The notes below the pieces were generated by a model. It worked only from the letters and a program-made list of their open reading frames with translations. It had not been told where the DNA came from and did no database searches. The position numbers were made by a program, and so were the translations under genes. Shown one piece after another: positions 41,076 to 51,450 of a DNA stretch of 64,000 bases. Each line of letters begins with the position of its first letter. The first letter of the stretch is position 1. Source of the DNA: Oscarella lobularis (Eukaryota > Porifera > Homoscleromorpha > Homosclerophorida > Oscarellidae); NCBI RefSeq assembly GCF_947507565.1, contig NC_089178.1, forward strand, positions 1,426,001 to 1,490,000, read 5' to 3'.

Positions 41076-41693
41076 TCATTGATACTCGGGTACTTCTGCT
41101 ATATCTTCCGTACCAACGGTGATTGTCTTTTCGCAAATCTCGACGATGAATCGAACTTGATTGCTCAGTTTTTCGGCCTCCGCCTTCAGGTGGCCTTCAA
41201 GCCACTTTTTTCTCATTTCATATTGGTTCAGACGCAAGGCAAAGTACTCCTTCAGGATTTCAATCTCACTGGCGTACTTCTTCAAACAGCCATTGCTATT
41301 AAGCAAAACCTAAAAAAATTAATTGAATTACTTAATCACATTAAATTCTTACGAGATTGCTCGTCGCCATTAATGACTCCAGTTTGAACTTCTTGCGGAG
41401 CCCCTCCTCACAAGCATCCATGTCCGCCTTGGTCATCGCGATTCACGACAAAACGAACAGATGTATCGGTATGATACTCAGTATAATCACTATAAGAAAG
41501 CATATAGAGTAAAAATTCCAGTTGCGCTCTTGCTCACGTAATACGCGGGTCGGAGATTTTGCTGTCCAGCATGTTTTCTAGCACTTTCTCCTTATACTTC
41601 TGCGTCCAGGTTCTCACGGGAAGTTCTGTGATTTGCAAATGTGTTTCGTCGCTTCGAGCGATCCTTCCAAAACTCAGGAACTTGTGTCCGTCG
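41076..41693 (-). pseudogene. TOP2: DNA topoisomerase II gene fragment, three exons
   Basis: Exon 1 (41693-41538): THLQITELPVRTWTQKYKEK, VLENMLDSKISDPRIT. Intron 41537-41490 (48 nt). Exon 2 (41489-41353): DYTEYHTDTSVRFVV then, after a 1-nt frame change, MTKADMDACEEGLRKKFKLE. Intron 41352-41310 (43 nt). Exon 3: VLLNSNGCLKKYASEIEILK, YFALRLNQYEMRKKWLEGHL, KLSNQVRFIVEICEKTITVG, then a premature end EVPEYQ. This corresponds to the DNA-gate/C-gate region of eukaryotic TOP2. ATPase, Toprim, active-site Tyr and tail are missing. Retained introns show duplication at DNA level, not through mRNA. Confidence 0.85.
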
Positions 41694-41716
41694 ACTGGAA
41701 AAATATCGCCGGTGAA

Positions 41717-42025
41717 TTAGTTCGTAAATGCATTTCCACTAGAAGCCCTTGAACACGATGAACTGCCTTCAGCACTGGACGATTGATATTGAAGTATGAC
41801 GTCTTCATCGTCACTGTTGGGCGATGACTCCTTTGATGCCGAAGTGCCAATGAAAAGATTGGCGGCGTCGTTCACGTTGTTGTCGCAGGCTTCCAAAGAC
41901 CGCCTTGCATGTTCTCGGTTTTCGGGCGTGTCACCAAAAATAGAAACCAATCGGTCCACATTGGATGCTCGCAGAAATGAGACTGGCGGTTCGTTGTTTA
42001 CCGTCGAGCAAGAACACGACGACAT
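41717..42025 (-). CDS. 102-aa ORF with a CUE/UBA-like domain
   Basis: ATG 42025: MSSCSCSTVNNEPPVSFLRA, then VDRLVSIFGDTPENREHARR and SLEACDNNVNDAANLFIG, which has the three-helix pattern of UBA/CUE ubiquitin-binding domains (hydrophobic start, NNxVxxAAN-LF end). The tail is Ser/Asp/Glu-rich. It starts at the same CATG as the plus-strand transposase ORF, so the two are exactly divergent. The frame continues past the TAA at 41,717 into the topoisomerase exon. It may be a second transposon gene; related ORFs often precede integrase-type transposases. Confidence 0.45.
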   Translation of the reverse strand: MSSCSCSTVNNEPPVSFLRASNVDRLVSIFGDTPENREHARRSLEACDNNVNDAANLFIGTSASKESSPNSDDEDVILQYQSSSAEGSSSCSRASSGNAFTN

Positions 42026-42781
42026 GCCGGGACGTCCGCGCTATGCTATTCAAGAAGATCAGCTGCTCCTACGAGAGATTGGATTTTGATGGACAGATAT
42101 TGCTCGATTAATCGGAGTTTCCGTTCGAACAATTTTTAACCGGCGAATTGCTTTTGATATGCCGACAGGAGACGAAGCGTATTCTCCAATGAGTGACCAA
42201 GAACTTGACTAGAAAACATTGACGTTGCTCGTTACATGCTGGCTGTTCGCGGAACGGGAAGAGGAAGTATGCTAACAGGACGTTCTGTCCACATTCAGAG
42301 AATTGAGAGGCTATGGAGAGATGTGAATGTTACCGTTGTTAACATGTTTAAAGACATCTTTCTGATGATGGAGACCGAAGGAATGATCGACAGATACAGC
42401 GAGTTGGATTTGTTTTGCTTACAGTACGTCTTCCTGCCTCGTATTAATCGCGCACTTACTACGTTTGCAAATCAATGGAATAATCACCCCATAAGAACAG
42501 AAAGACATCGTACTCCGAGAATGCTGTTTCTTACATGCCTGCAATACATGATTGAACATGATGCAGCAATTGATTTCGGAGCTGAAATGGAAGACGAAGA
42601 ACTGGTTGCTCCTGTTGCTGTAAATGATGGTGTAATCGAAATTCCACCCTCTGAAATAATTTTAAGTCAACAACACAGTGATACACTTACGCAGAGAATA
42701 GACCCCTTGTCTGACGATTTTATGCTCGGAATAGCTTTGTTTCAGAGAACGAAAGATTTAGTTATGACTTTCTATAATTAA
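42024..42781 (+). pseudogene. integrase-core transposase (IS3EU/rva_4-like), internally deleted
   Basis: N-terminal HTH: MPGRPRYAIQEDQLLLREIG, a stop (TGA, 42,087) where Ser is expected, then WTDIARLIGVSVRTIFNRR and YSPMSDQELD. At about 42,208 it jumps to ENIDVARYMLAVRGTGRGSM, GRSVHIQRIERLWRDV and FANQWNNHPIRTERHRTPRM, the end of the catalytic domain. The intervening 120 or so residues with the first catalytic acidic residues are deleted, so the gene is inactive. The family is widespread in fish, cnidarians and sponges. Confidence 0.75.
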
Positions 42782-42869
42782 ATAAATGATCGGTACCTTT
42801 CTACATAACGTGCAATATACATGTATATATATATATATAGTGTATATATATTGCGTGCATTTTATATAA

Positions 42870-43045
42870 ATGCAGTGACGTCACTGCATATATGTCAACG
42901 TGGGTTTACTATATATGCTGTGACGTCACTGTATATATGTGTCAACGTGGGTCACTCATATATATGCAGTGACGTCACTGCATATATATATCAACGTGGG
43001 TTCACTTTCATATATATGCAGTGACGTCACTGCATATATGTGTCC
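42870..43045. repeat. tandem repeat carrying GCAGTGACGTCACTGC palindromes
   Basis: Four units of about 45-52 bp, each with TGACGTCA inside a longer palindrome, flanked by TATATATG and GTCAACGTGGGT. TGACGTCA is the full CREB/ATF binding site. Spacing varies only slightly. It follows the integrase remnant by 90 bp. Confidence 0.85.
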
Positions 43046-43430
43046 AGAGCCGTATATAGAGAGAGCAGTGACAACCCCGGACATGGACGCCATTTTGTGT
43101 CCAACTCTCCTAGCAAGAACGCAACGTATATATTCTTCTAAGTGAATCTATACTTAGTTTACAGACAAAAAGTCCCTAAATTAGTTTGCTCTACTGTCCT
43201 CCGTAGTTTCACTCCGCACTGTGCCTTCGTTTGAGACTAACCGTCATGCACATTTCTGCCCGATGGATCCTACCCGGCCTCCAACACCTTTTTTTCTACA
43301 AACGGGCTTAAAAATCGCTTATAAATGCTATTTAATGCCTAGTTTAAACGGTCGAAAATGATTGTAATGTTTTTTGTTACTATAAAAGCAGGATTTAGTA
43401 TTCAAACTAGCGTGCGCTACTCAACAATAC
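43046..43430. other. spacer without gene
   Basis: No ORF or repeat supported. It precedes the target site of the nested elements. Confidence 0.4.
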
Positions 43431-44046
43431 GTTTGGTTTCAGCATAGATATAAAAATAGAGGGATTGGCAACTCCCCCTTTACGCGTGATCAATAGCTGG
43501 CCCTAGGGTAGTTACGTTTTTTCCCGGATGCGCTCGAATCTTGCTTACCGAAACACAAGCTAAGAGTCTCCCGGAGTTCTCCCTACGATTCGAAGTGATA
43601 ATTCGAAAGGTCAGAAGCTCCATAGTACACTGCGGGAATTCGTACGGCTATGTATGGCGCCGATATGGACAAATTGCACCTCGCCCAACTGCGGACAGGT
43701 TGGGGAAGTAACGCTCGTTCGCGCTATGCTCGTACGCTCATAATTAGGCTTGCCAGTTGTCCTGGCGTGGAATAGGCGTTCTGTAGAGGCCGCTAAACCT
43801 TTCCTTTAGACACAGCGGCCGTTTTTCGTCATTTGTAGTGACTCAACTGCGGATAGGTTGGCTCATTGCCCGTGCGTTTGGCTTCTCTTCACTGTCGATT
43901 ATCATAAAGAAGAGTCATTTCTGCGTGGAACTGGCATAAGCAGTTGTTCTCTCTGCCTGTCTTTACTCTCAGGCTGACCCTTTCTAGTGACCTCTAACTG
44001 GCACGTGACTTATGGCGCTAAACTTCTTTTGCTTAAATGTTTTTTG

Positions 44047-44246
44047 GCGTAATTACTTTTTATTTTGTCCCTAGAATGCCTTTGAGGAAGAAAAATCGCT
44101 TCACTCGGAAAAAATACAGCAGACATCGCCCTCGTTCGTCAGCTCAGGCTGCAACTATCGAATCGTCTGGAAATCAGTCGACTGAAAGTGGTACCTTTTC
44201 GAAGAGACGTGCGTTCTTCGTATCTGAATTATTTGCGCGCATTTAG
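44047..44246 (+). CDS. small basic ORF inside the P-like element
   Basis: MPLRKKNRFTRKKYSRHRPR from ATG 44077 to TAG 44246, preceded by a TCCCTAG acceptor-like site. Basic and Ser-rich; no family recognised. It is convergent with the minus-strand gene. Could be an exon or chance. Confidence 0.25.
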
Positions 44247-44578
44247 ACACAACGCTCGATTTTGAAGAGGAAATGGTACGGTGGAGCGTGCAACAGGCGG
44301 AACGACTTCCAGAGTTGAGGAAGCACGTCGATTCGAAGTGCCATGAAAGCTTCAAGGCACTTTTCGCGATCGGAAGGTCTCCAAGGACGGGAAGAGAGAA
44401 CAGGAAAGCAGTCCTGGACGTTTTTGGTGAGCTCTTCGCCAAATTTTAGAAGACGATGACGAAATTCGTCTTGGAGAAGCGTTCCGGCGTCTTTCTTCAG
44501 CTTTTCGTATCGATGGGATACGGCAGAAGTGACGTTGGACTGCAGCGTAGCTTCAAGAGCGCGTACAAGAGCGGACAT
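44243..44578 (-). CDS. P-like accessory protein homolog, truncated
   Basis: ATG 44578: MSALVRALEATLQSNVTSAV, FRHRLLKFGEELTKNVQDCF, MALRIDVLPQLWKSF. It aligns over about 95 residues with the protein at 7,477-7,200. Sequence identity is low but the order of conserved residues and the position just inside the TIR agree. The ORF ends after KIERCV, where the other copy continues for 250 or more residues. Function unknown. Confidence 0.5.
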   Translation of the reverse strand: MSALVRALEATLQSNVTSAVSHRYEKLKKDAGTLLQDEFRHRLLKFGEELTKNVQDCFPVLSSRPWRPSDREKCLEAFMALRIDVLPQLWKSFRLLHAPPYHFLFKIERCV

Positions 44579-44796
44579 GATGGTGAATGGGAACGTAACT
44601 ACCCTAGGACCACGTAAATCACGTGATAAGGAGGGAGTTGCCAATCCCTCTATTTTTATATCTATGGTTTCAGGGTAAGTCGCGAACGCGCGTTAGTGCC
44701 ACACCCAAATCTTAGAATCGCGTTTTCTTCATCTTTATAAGGATAAATTTGGGAACAGCTATGGCGGTAAGTTTCTCTGTTAGTACCAAGTAGGCC

Positions 44797-45225
44797 TTGC
44801 GTGGTTACGTTCTTCTGACGCATCGCTTCTCCGGTATCCTGACTTGTCACTTGTCGGCGCGCTGCACATACGATTTTCATACCATTACTTTCCATCATTT
44901 AGTATATTTTGCATGTTCATGGTTTACTGAAAGTGATCCTTATCGATTTGATTCGCCTATGTTCAATGATGACTCTGTTCCCATTCTGTGGTCATGGTCG
45001 ATTGCTGACCAAGGTCTCCTTCAACGTACCTCAAGCATTGCTCAACCCTGTCCGACCGATCTCAGCCATCCTCTTGAGTCTTCGTCCAATGATTCCAGTA
45101 GAGCAGTGTCACCTCAAGCTGAACAGACTGAATCATCATGTCTTTTCAAATGCCTTGGTACAACGAAAGAGGAGTCTTACCAACGTTCCCTTCAAAAGGC
45201 CAGGGGACAAGATGATTGCAAATGA
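44797..45225 (+). CDS. unrecognised ORF inside the 9-bp-duplication element
   Basis: 142 aa, with YFACSWFTESDPYRFDSPMF and SSNDSSRAVSPQAEQTESSC. An overlapping frame is open over the same stretch. No transposase motif is visible; it may be the decayed coding part of the element. Confidence 0.25.
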   Translation: MRGYVLLTHRFSGILTCHLSARCTYDFHTITFHHLVYFACSWFTESDPYRFDSPMFNDDSVPILWSWSIADQGLLQRTSSIAQPCPTDLSHPLESSSNDSSRAVSPQAEQTESSCLFKCLGTTKEESYQRSLQKARGQDDCK

Positions 45226-45860
45226 GGTGGTCCCTGTACGGCTCCTTGAATTTTCAGCATTCAACGTAATGTAGTGTTGTAATTGCTCTCTTCACCTGAA
45301 CGACTTTCTCCCGGACAAAACTTGCCGTACTCTTCTGCGACAGCTTTCCAGACAGGAAGCCACACGGAGGGGCTCATTACCGAAATGACGGAAACGAGAT
45401 GAATGTCTTCCGCCTCCGACCAATGACTGCCACCGCTTGCAAACAGTGTCTTCCTAGATCAAGGCTCGACGTCTTTGCCGCTTGAGCATTTCAGTTTGGA
45501 AGGCTGAGTCGGTGAAGTACCCGTGCAGCGGTCGCGTGTGCGTTTGGAGGAGTCGATGTCATATCTGAATAAATAAGCGACGCAAAGAGTGAGGCACTTC
45601 CGCCTCACTTTCGTCTGTTACGAGTGAGTTACCGCAAAAAGACTGATAGGTTCGACTGAATTTTGAGGAGTGAGAGTCGATCGAATAGCGGAAGTCAAAT
45701 ATCGTCGAAACAACGTCTAAGAAATGTGAAAATCACTCCATGGTCGTTCTATTGACAATAAAAACATGCTGCGTACAAAATGAGTGGAAAAAACCCCTAG
45801 GAATGCGTATTTCGGCGATGTCTGGCGAGTGGTAGCGCGCGTTCGCGACTTATCCCCCTG

Positions 45861-45960
45861 GTTTGGTTTGGTGATTGTTGATTTGGAACGGCGTCATTTC
45901 AAACACTTGGCAAAGCTCCTCATTGCCAACAATTTTGAATAGGTAATGCTAGCATCGCCG
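45861..45960. other. target duplication and short flank
   Basis: GTTTGGTTT (45,861-45,869) is the right copy of the 9-bp duplication; the rest is noncoding up to the truncated Ngaro recombinase. Confidence 0.5.
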
Positions 45961-47993
45961 AATCCCAACGGTGCGGGGTTAGCCCCATATCAAACGCAGC
46001 TGACGCAGGATTACCGGTGTAGTCGGCGATCCGCCGCCGGTCGTCCTTGCTCTTGTTTAATTCCGTTTATGCTTTGGAAGAGACGCCGCTAATGGATCGC
46101 CTGAGCCGGTCGCGATCTGCGCGCTGCACACCGCTGCCAGGTAGGATTCTATTGTTGCATAGCGTTATTCCTCTCTTGCTAGGGCTGCACAATATGTACA
46201 TGCACAGCGCGCGTTCTGACGCCGGAAGGCCTTGCAATCCTACCTGCTCCCACAATCGTCCGAAACGACGCCGACCGGAGGCGTACGCCCGTCGGGTGGA
46301 ATCGGCGTCACCTTGCGAAGTGTAGCGCGAAAGAGCTCCTTCCACTGCGGCACGCTTCAGCACAACCCCAGGGGTTGCAGCAGTTCTAACAGCTCCCCGG
46401 GTTGGTTCGGGATTGAGCTGCGGAAACGAGGCTTTTTTAGTACAGTCAGCGGCACATTTCACGACAGCCCGTCGGCGAGGGAATTTAGCTTTCCCGAGAT
46501 GCCGCGCTCTCCAGACAAATCCGAAGTGCCCCGCAAAAACTGAAGTGTGCGTAGGAGCGAAATGATTGACGCGTCTTTGCTCGAACCCGAACGCACCCAC
46601 CACAACCGTGTGTCCGCCACTTTATGGTCGCTTGCTCCGCAATTCCTGCATGCCAGCCCCTCCGGGGCGATGACAAAGGACGTGAAAATTTTGGTGTCTT
46701 TCTTCGTCCACGACAGATGCGGTTCCGCCTCAGCCTTCTGGCGGAAGAACTTATCATAGCTAAGCCAACCGCCCGGCCTTGACGTTTCAGCCATGCGAAC
46801 GATCAGCCTGATGTATCCCAACATGTCGCTCGCTCGGCTCGCGCGCTGGGCTACGTCGACCATGGAAATGCCGCGAACGCCTGGATCCATTGCAACACCG
46901 AGGCGATGCGCCGCAGAGGCGCCCTCAACCCAGAGCCGGGGGCGAGCCACCTCTCCCGCTTGCCCTCAAGCCGCAGCAGCTCCGCATTATCCGGCAGCAA
47001 TTCCGCTAGGTCTACGTACTCGCGAGCTGCAATTTTTGCCACCACGCGTCCCGGAACCACTTCCAGTAACAACCCGAGCGAGAACGGTGGCGCTGCGCGG
47101 CGAGGCTTCTTAGCCAGCGGCATAAACGCTTCAAGCCACAAGGTTTCCTCCCAAGTGGCTCCGGCTGCTCTATCGGCTGCGTCGGAGGTGCCGCTTGCTC
47201 GATGCGAAGACCTTGGAGGAGACCCGGCGGTGGTACTCCCCCAGCCGCTACTGCGGTGGTGGCAGCGTCCCGTCCTGGCGCTGCTGCTGCTGTAGTTGCT
47301 GCTGCGGGGGTTGCTGCAGCAGACCCTGACGTTGCTGTTGAGGATTCTGCTGCGCCTGTTGCCGCAGTTGCTGTTGCTGCGGTTGCTGCGGCTAATTCGG
47401 CCGCTGCTGCTGCGGCTGCTGCTGCCGCTGCCGTTGTTATTGCTGCTGCTGCTGCCACTGCTGACCAGGTTGGCTCGGCGGTGGACCCGGCAGAGAATCG
47501 AGGAAAGTGCCTGGAGAGGACCATGCTACTAGCGCATTTGTTTTGGCGTGGCAACGCTCAAACGCTCAACGGTACGCACGCCGCACCGCCACTTGAAACT
47601 GTCTGTGCGCTTATGGGACCTAACACTATCGTGGGGTGTTAACTTTCAAAGTTAGCGAAACGACCTGATCGCCAGCCGCGTGGAGCAGAGAAAACAGCGA
47701 AGCTGGGTCACGCCGACGTACCTCGATCGTTCCCCACCGCGCTCGCCGCCCAGTCTACCTGCCGCATTGTGTCGATAGTTTGGTGGACGACGGCGGCCGC
47801 GAGTTCGCTCATGTCGAAGGGAACCGCGTTCAGCGGCCCCTGCGGAATTGCCTGCTGAAGCGCTTGGCCGTCCGGCGGCGGAGGACGAGCTTGCTGTTTC
47901 TGATCGGGAAGATGTTGAGGGCGGCTGAGGCTGTGGACGTTGATCGAGTTGCTGTTCTCCTTCAGCTTGGTCCTGTTGACCTTGATCTGCCAT
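45960..47993 (-). pseudogene. degraded Ngaro copy 2: gag joined to recombinase N-terminus
   Basis: Gag starts at 47993 (MADQGQQDQAEGEQQLDQRP) with FDMSELAAAVVHQTIDTMRQ and a donor GAG|GTACGT near 47,720 in the same phase as the intact copy. The Gag core VVPGRVVAKIAAREYVDLAE and finger CRNCGASDHKVADTR follow. At about 46,590 it jumps to the end of RNase H (GKLNSLADGLS), so the reverse transcriptase is deleted. The recombinase N-terminus (SRYTSQGDADSTRRAYASGR) is cut at about 45,960 before its catalytic residues. Several frameshifts. Confidence 0.8.
47270..47470. repeat. (CTG)n/(CAG)n-rich tract in gag
   Basis: Interrupted CTG repeats; in the minus-strand gag frame they code Gln runs with occasional TAA from CAA. 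The long Ala-rich ORF in another frame is a by-product. Confidence 0.7.
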
Positions 47994-47999
47994 GACGTA

Positions 48000-49512
48000 C
48001 GAAGAAACGAAAAGAAACTGACTCGCGCAAAAACTGAAGGCTTCTTCGCATGTTGCGCGCAATGACGGCGACTGACGGGAGCCCGCCGCACGCGCCTATT
48101 TTACTCTGTTGTTGCGGTAAATATCTACCGCGTTTAACCTAATTATTAAACCTCCCGGCAACTCGCGCTATCACGTGACATTTCTCTAACGCCAGGTTTG
48201 AAGTCGGATACGTGCATTGCTAGTGGCCATAAGAAAATCGACAATTAATATTTTTGAACTTTTTGCTGCCTGTGGTGGGAAAACGTTCCTTGTGTAATGT
48301 GAAACCTCAACGGAACTGTAAAATTTACTAGCTCGTTTTCGATCGCCACAGGTTAGGCGAACTTTTGCCTTCTCCCACCCCTATGTAAATGCGAATAGAA
48401 GTTTTTGATGGTGGAATAAACGGCGCAAGGCATATACTGTACCTGCAAAGAAGGAGTAGTCACGTGAGACCGTGACAAAAATGAGCTCTATTCTCTCTCT
48501 AAGGCAAGCCTATATCTTCATAATAGCCTCACGCACTACGTCTGAGATGATACTATCATTGGAGGGGTGCTGTTCTTGCAGGAGCCGCATCAAAAATCCG
48601 TCAGAGGGAGCAAACCTTTGGGAGTGCCATGCGAATGTCGTACAGTGACTGTCGACGCAATCTTCTTCTCTCCGGTCCTGCGAGTGCCAGCGAATACGAG
48701 ACTATTATACGTTCATTGAGCTACGTGCTAAACACGCCCATAACCGTAATGTGACTTTTCCCCTCGTAACGTAAGAGCAGCTTCCCTGGTCATACAGTAG
48801 GAATAAGCGAAGGCGCTGCAGCTATGCAAAGCGCCTCTTATTCACCTATCGAAAGGCTTCTAGGCTCATTGACGTGCGAGTGAGAGGGAGCAAAATTCGT
48901 TTGTCACGTGCGATCAAAACGAGCGTGCATGTATCCGGGATTCTCCGGCTTCAAACCTGGCGTCAAGGAAATGTCACGTGATATCAGGCAGAAAGAGATA
49001 TGCGTGTCTGTCAAGGGCTTGATTAGGTACTTCACGTTGCTCGAAAATTCTATCTGGGCGATGGCGGGCGTATTCATTTCTGCAGCAGTTGAGGCTACAC
49101 TAAGCAGTACAGCATGCGCGACTTCTTGACTCGGTGAATGACAAGTGCGGTATTTTGACTACGGTAAAGAGGCGCTTCGGTGAGTGTTTAGGCGGCGGCT
49201 GTGGGCCTCAGCCTAAACTCGCCAAGCTCACACGAGAAAAGGCGGTCGTAAATGTAGATCTCTAAATTGATACAGTCACGCCTCCCTACCGTCTACTAGA
49301 AAAAAACTGCACGCCTCATTCACACAGCAAGTCACGAATCATCCGGCTGTGCTTCTTGGCGTCGCTTCAAGTGCTGCGGCAACGGACACAACGCCATCAT
49401 CCCGTATAGAATTGATAAGGACGATCGAACAAACCGAAGTACCTAAATGGATGCAAGCCCTTACATATCTCTTATGTAGTGCACTTACACTTTTCCCAGG
49501 CTCCGGAAAAAA
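48000..49512. other. 1.5-kb noncoding region
   Basis: No domain found on either strand. GAGGGAGCAAA occurs at 48,604 and 48,881. CACGTGA E-box-type motifs are frequent. The first 150 bp may be the end repeat of the Ngaro copy, too diverged to prove. Confidence 0.4.
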
Positions 49513-49713
49513 TCAGAACGGTAAACGCACATCGGAACGACCCTGAAATTTAAATACCCAAAAGGTATGTACGAAGTACATGACGCCATCCCAGCTAATC
49601 GCACCCGATCGAATTTCTGTAACGTCATATCCGTCCGGCTCTACAAAGTTTGCAATTTTCTCCGAAGCGAGTTTTGTGTTGATATCCACGCCGGGACCTC
49701 GGTCTGGTGACAT
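49513..49713 (-). CDS. short ORF of element X
   Basis: MSPDRGPGVDINTKLASEKI then FVEPDGYDVTEIRSGAISWD. No family is recognised. The first codons and upstream 120 bp recur at 26,640-26,760, where the ORF is cut short, so this is the 5' coding start of a repeated element. A possible intron (TTTCAG near 49,545) may extend it. Confidence 0.4.
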   Translation of the reverse strand: MSPDRGPGVDINTKLASEKIANFVEPDGYDVTEIRSGAISWDGVMYFVHTFWVFKFQGRSDVRLPF

Positions 49714-50090
49714 CCCTTTGATGTCGCTGTGTTCCGCTGTCCCAATTATCGGGAGGGATAATTAGTAGTCACATGTCGCGTTGCCATAGCGTGTCGCAGG
49801 CGATGTGGCAGCAACGTTAGTGTTACGGTGGAATCAGTATTCGCCGAAAGCGACTGGGGGACCCCTTTCGTGTCGCGCGACGATTTCTATCTGAGTTCCT
49901 CGTCTGCGCGAGTCGGCATCTCGTCCTAATTTGAGCCTACAGTGCCACGCAACACTCTACTTACCGATGGAAGCAATTGCCAACGACGTGACGAGATTCT
50001 GATCCGACCGTAACACTAACGTTGCTACCACATCGCGTGCGACACGCTATGGCAAAGCGACATGTGACTACCAATTATAGAAATTTAACG
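49700..50090. repeat. element X terminus with 80-bp inverted repeat
   Basis: GTAGTCACATGTCGCGTTGC at 49,767 and its complement ending GACATGTGACTAC at 50,073 bound an 80-bp inverted repeat that includes CGTAACACTAACGTTGCT. The spacer contains GGGGGACCCCTTTCGTGTCG, also at 26,540. Together with the short ORF this looks like the end of an unclassified DNA transposon. Confidence 0.65.
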
Positions 50091-50260
50091 CAGTTAAATG
50101 GTGTTGATATCTATTGGACCGACGCGCCAATTATCGATAAGGCTAGGGGTGGACATTGGGCTAATCAGTCCGTCTACTACTGCGCCAGTGAGAAGGTGGC
50201 GCCTACGCCTATCGTGGTTCTTCCTTTTTCTTTGCACTCCGACAATTTCACTCCGCTATG

Positions 50261-51450
50261 GACGCCACGGACAACGCAACAGACGGTCCCGAAGCGCAGG
50301 CAGGCGCTCAAGCTCAAGCTTGCTCAACCTTCCCAGGCAGTGGCGCTCGGCGTCCTGGAGCAAATCGATCGCGCGGGTAGTCGAGGGGAGTTTTACCGCC
50401 CGCGAGGCGCGCAACGAAGGAACGGCTCCGCCAGCACCGTCTAACATCGCGCCAGCGCCAGCTGTTCCGCCGAAGCCCGCCGTGCCTCCCGCTCTCATCG
50501 GACAAGGTCTTCCGCCGCCGCCGCCAGATGGACCCGCTCCAGGTGAGACGCGAAAACTCCGCTCTTTTCCGTGCAAACCCCGAATCCGCCGCGGCGAAAC
50601 GATGTTACCCGCCGCCCCGCGCTGAGCCAACGTCTTTCTTTCTCGTCGGTAGCCTTAGGTGCTCTACCGCCCGCAGCAGCGATTGCTGGCATAGCGGTTG
50701 CCCCAAACGCGCCCTCAGCTGGCGTTGCTGCAATGGAACTCCCCTTTCTCTCTCGGCGATGGATTTACTATCCCTCACCGCCTTGTGGCCCACATTCGCG
50801 CCTGAGAGTTTGTCGACATGACAGAGCTTCTCCCAGACAAACCAGGAACTCCTCCGGCGCGAGGCGGCGATGTTCGCTGAGCGCGAGCCGCCGGGAGCGC
50901 CTCGCGCGTGCTGCGCCAGATCCCGTCGATCATGAGCTGGGCTCGCTGTTTCTGCGCTTACGCCGCCGTTTGCTGCTCTGGCGCCCGGTCCGCCGGGCAC
51001 AATTTTTGGGTGTACCTGCGCCTAATCCTACAAGAAGCAGCTCGCAACGGCGGCGATGGCTGGCGCCTCCACGACACACGCTTCCGGCAGCTTCCGCGGC
51101 CGACGCCACGGCAAACTAGGGCGTTGTCTCGCCAGGACTCTACGCTCAGACGTTTTTTGCGCTGGGCCGCCTTGCACTGGCTCGACGGCGATCATGTCGC
51201 CGCCGACTGCGCGCTCGCCCCGCTGGCACCCGTTACTAAACCAAATGTTCTAACGACGGCGCGCAGCCAGCGTGAGCGTGCGCCTGCCGACAAGCCAATC
51301 TGCTGTTTGTACGACGCCGGACGCTGCACGTTCCGTGATTGCTCCTTCCGCCCACGTTTGCGCTACAAAGTTCAACACCGCAGTCGCGACTGCGTGGAAA
51401 ACTCCGAGGCGAAGCGCTCTCGATCGGCGCGCGCCCAGAACGGGGAGTAG
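50261..51450 (+). pseudogene. degraded Ngaro copy 4: gag only
   Basis: MDATDNATDGPEAQAGAQAQ start, Pro-rich stretch (SNIAPAPAVPPKPAVPPALI), then pieces of the Gag core in several frames (IPHRLVAHIRA, FVDMTELLPDKP, SWARCFCAYAAVC). The last 180 codons are open: GGDGWRLHDTRFRQLP and finger remnant CCLYDAGRCTFRDCSF. It stops at 51,450; pol is absent. It faces copy 3 on the other strand, about 100 bp away. Confidence 0.7.

Larger units (their letters stand above)
43443..44666. mobile_element. P-like DNA element, 34-bp identical TIR ends, 7-bp duplication
   Basis: Ends CATAGATATAAAAATAGAGG plus GATTGGCAACTCCC are identical for 34 bp (43,443-43,476 and 44,633-44,666) and similar for about 40 bp more. 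GTTTCAG is duplicated at 43,436-43,442 and 44,667-44,673. Ends starting CAT and 7-8 bp duplications resemble P elements. It encodes one homolog of the P-like accessory protein, and is otherwise noncoding, so it is nonautonomous. Confidence 0.8.
43440..45860. mobile_element. TIR element with 9-bp target duplication, split by a P-like insertion
   Basis: Outer flanks GTTTGGTTT (43,431-43,439 and 45,861-45,869) are identical 9-mers. The left end CAG (43,440-43,442) is separated from its continuation GGTAAGTCGCGAACGCGCG (44,674 on) by the inserted P-like element. The right end is the inverted CAGGGGGATAAGTCGCGAAC. A 9-bp duplication fits the MULE/Mutator group, but the encoded protein is not recognised. 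Without the insert the element is about 1.2 kb. Confidence 0.7.

Noticed and set aside
44909..45274. Second overlapping ORF (121 aa) in the 9-bp-duplication element
   Set aside because: It overlaps another ORF of equal quality and neither has a recognisable motif; only one is listed, at low confidence.
47012..47554. Long Ala-rich ORF on the minus strand
   Set aside because: It is a frame of the interrupted CTG/CAG tract in a gag remnant; the conserved Gag motif lies in another frame downstream.
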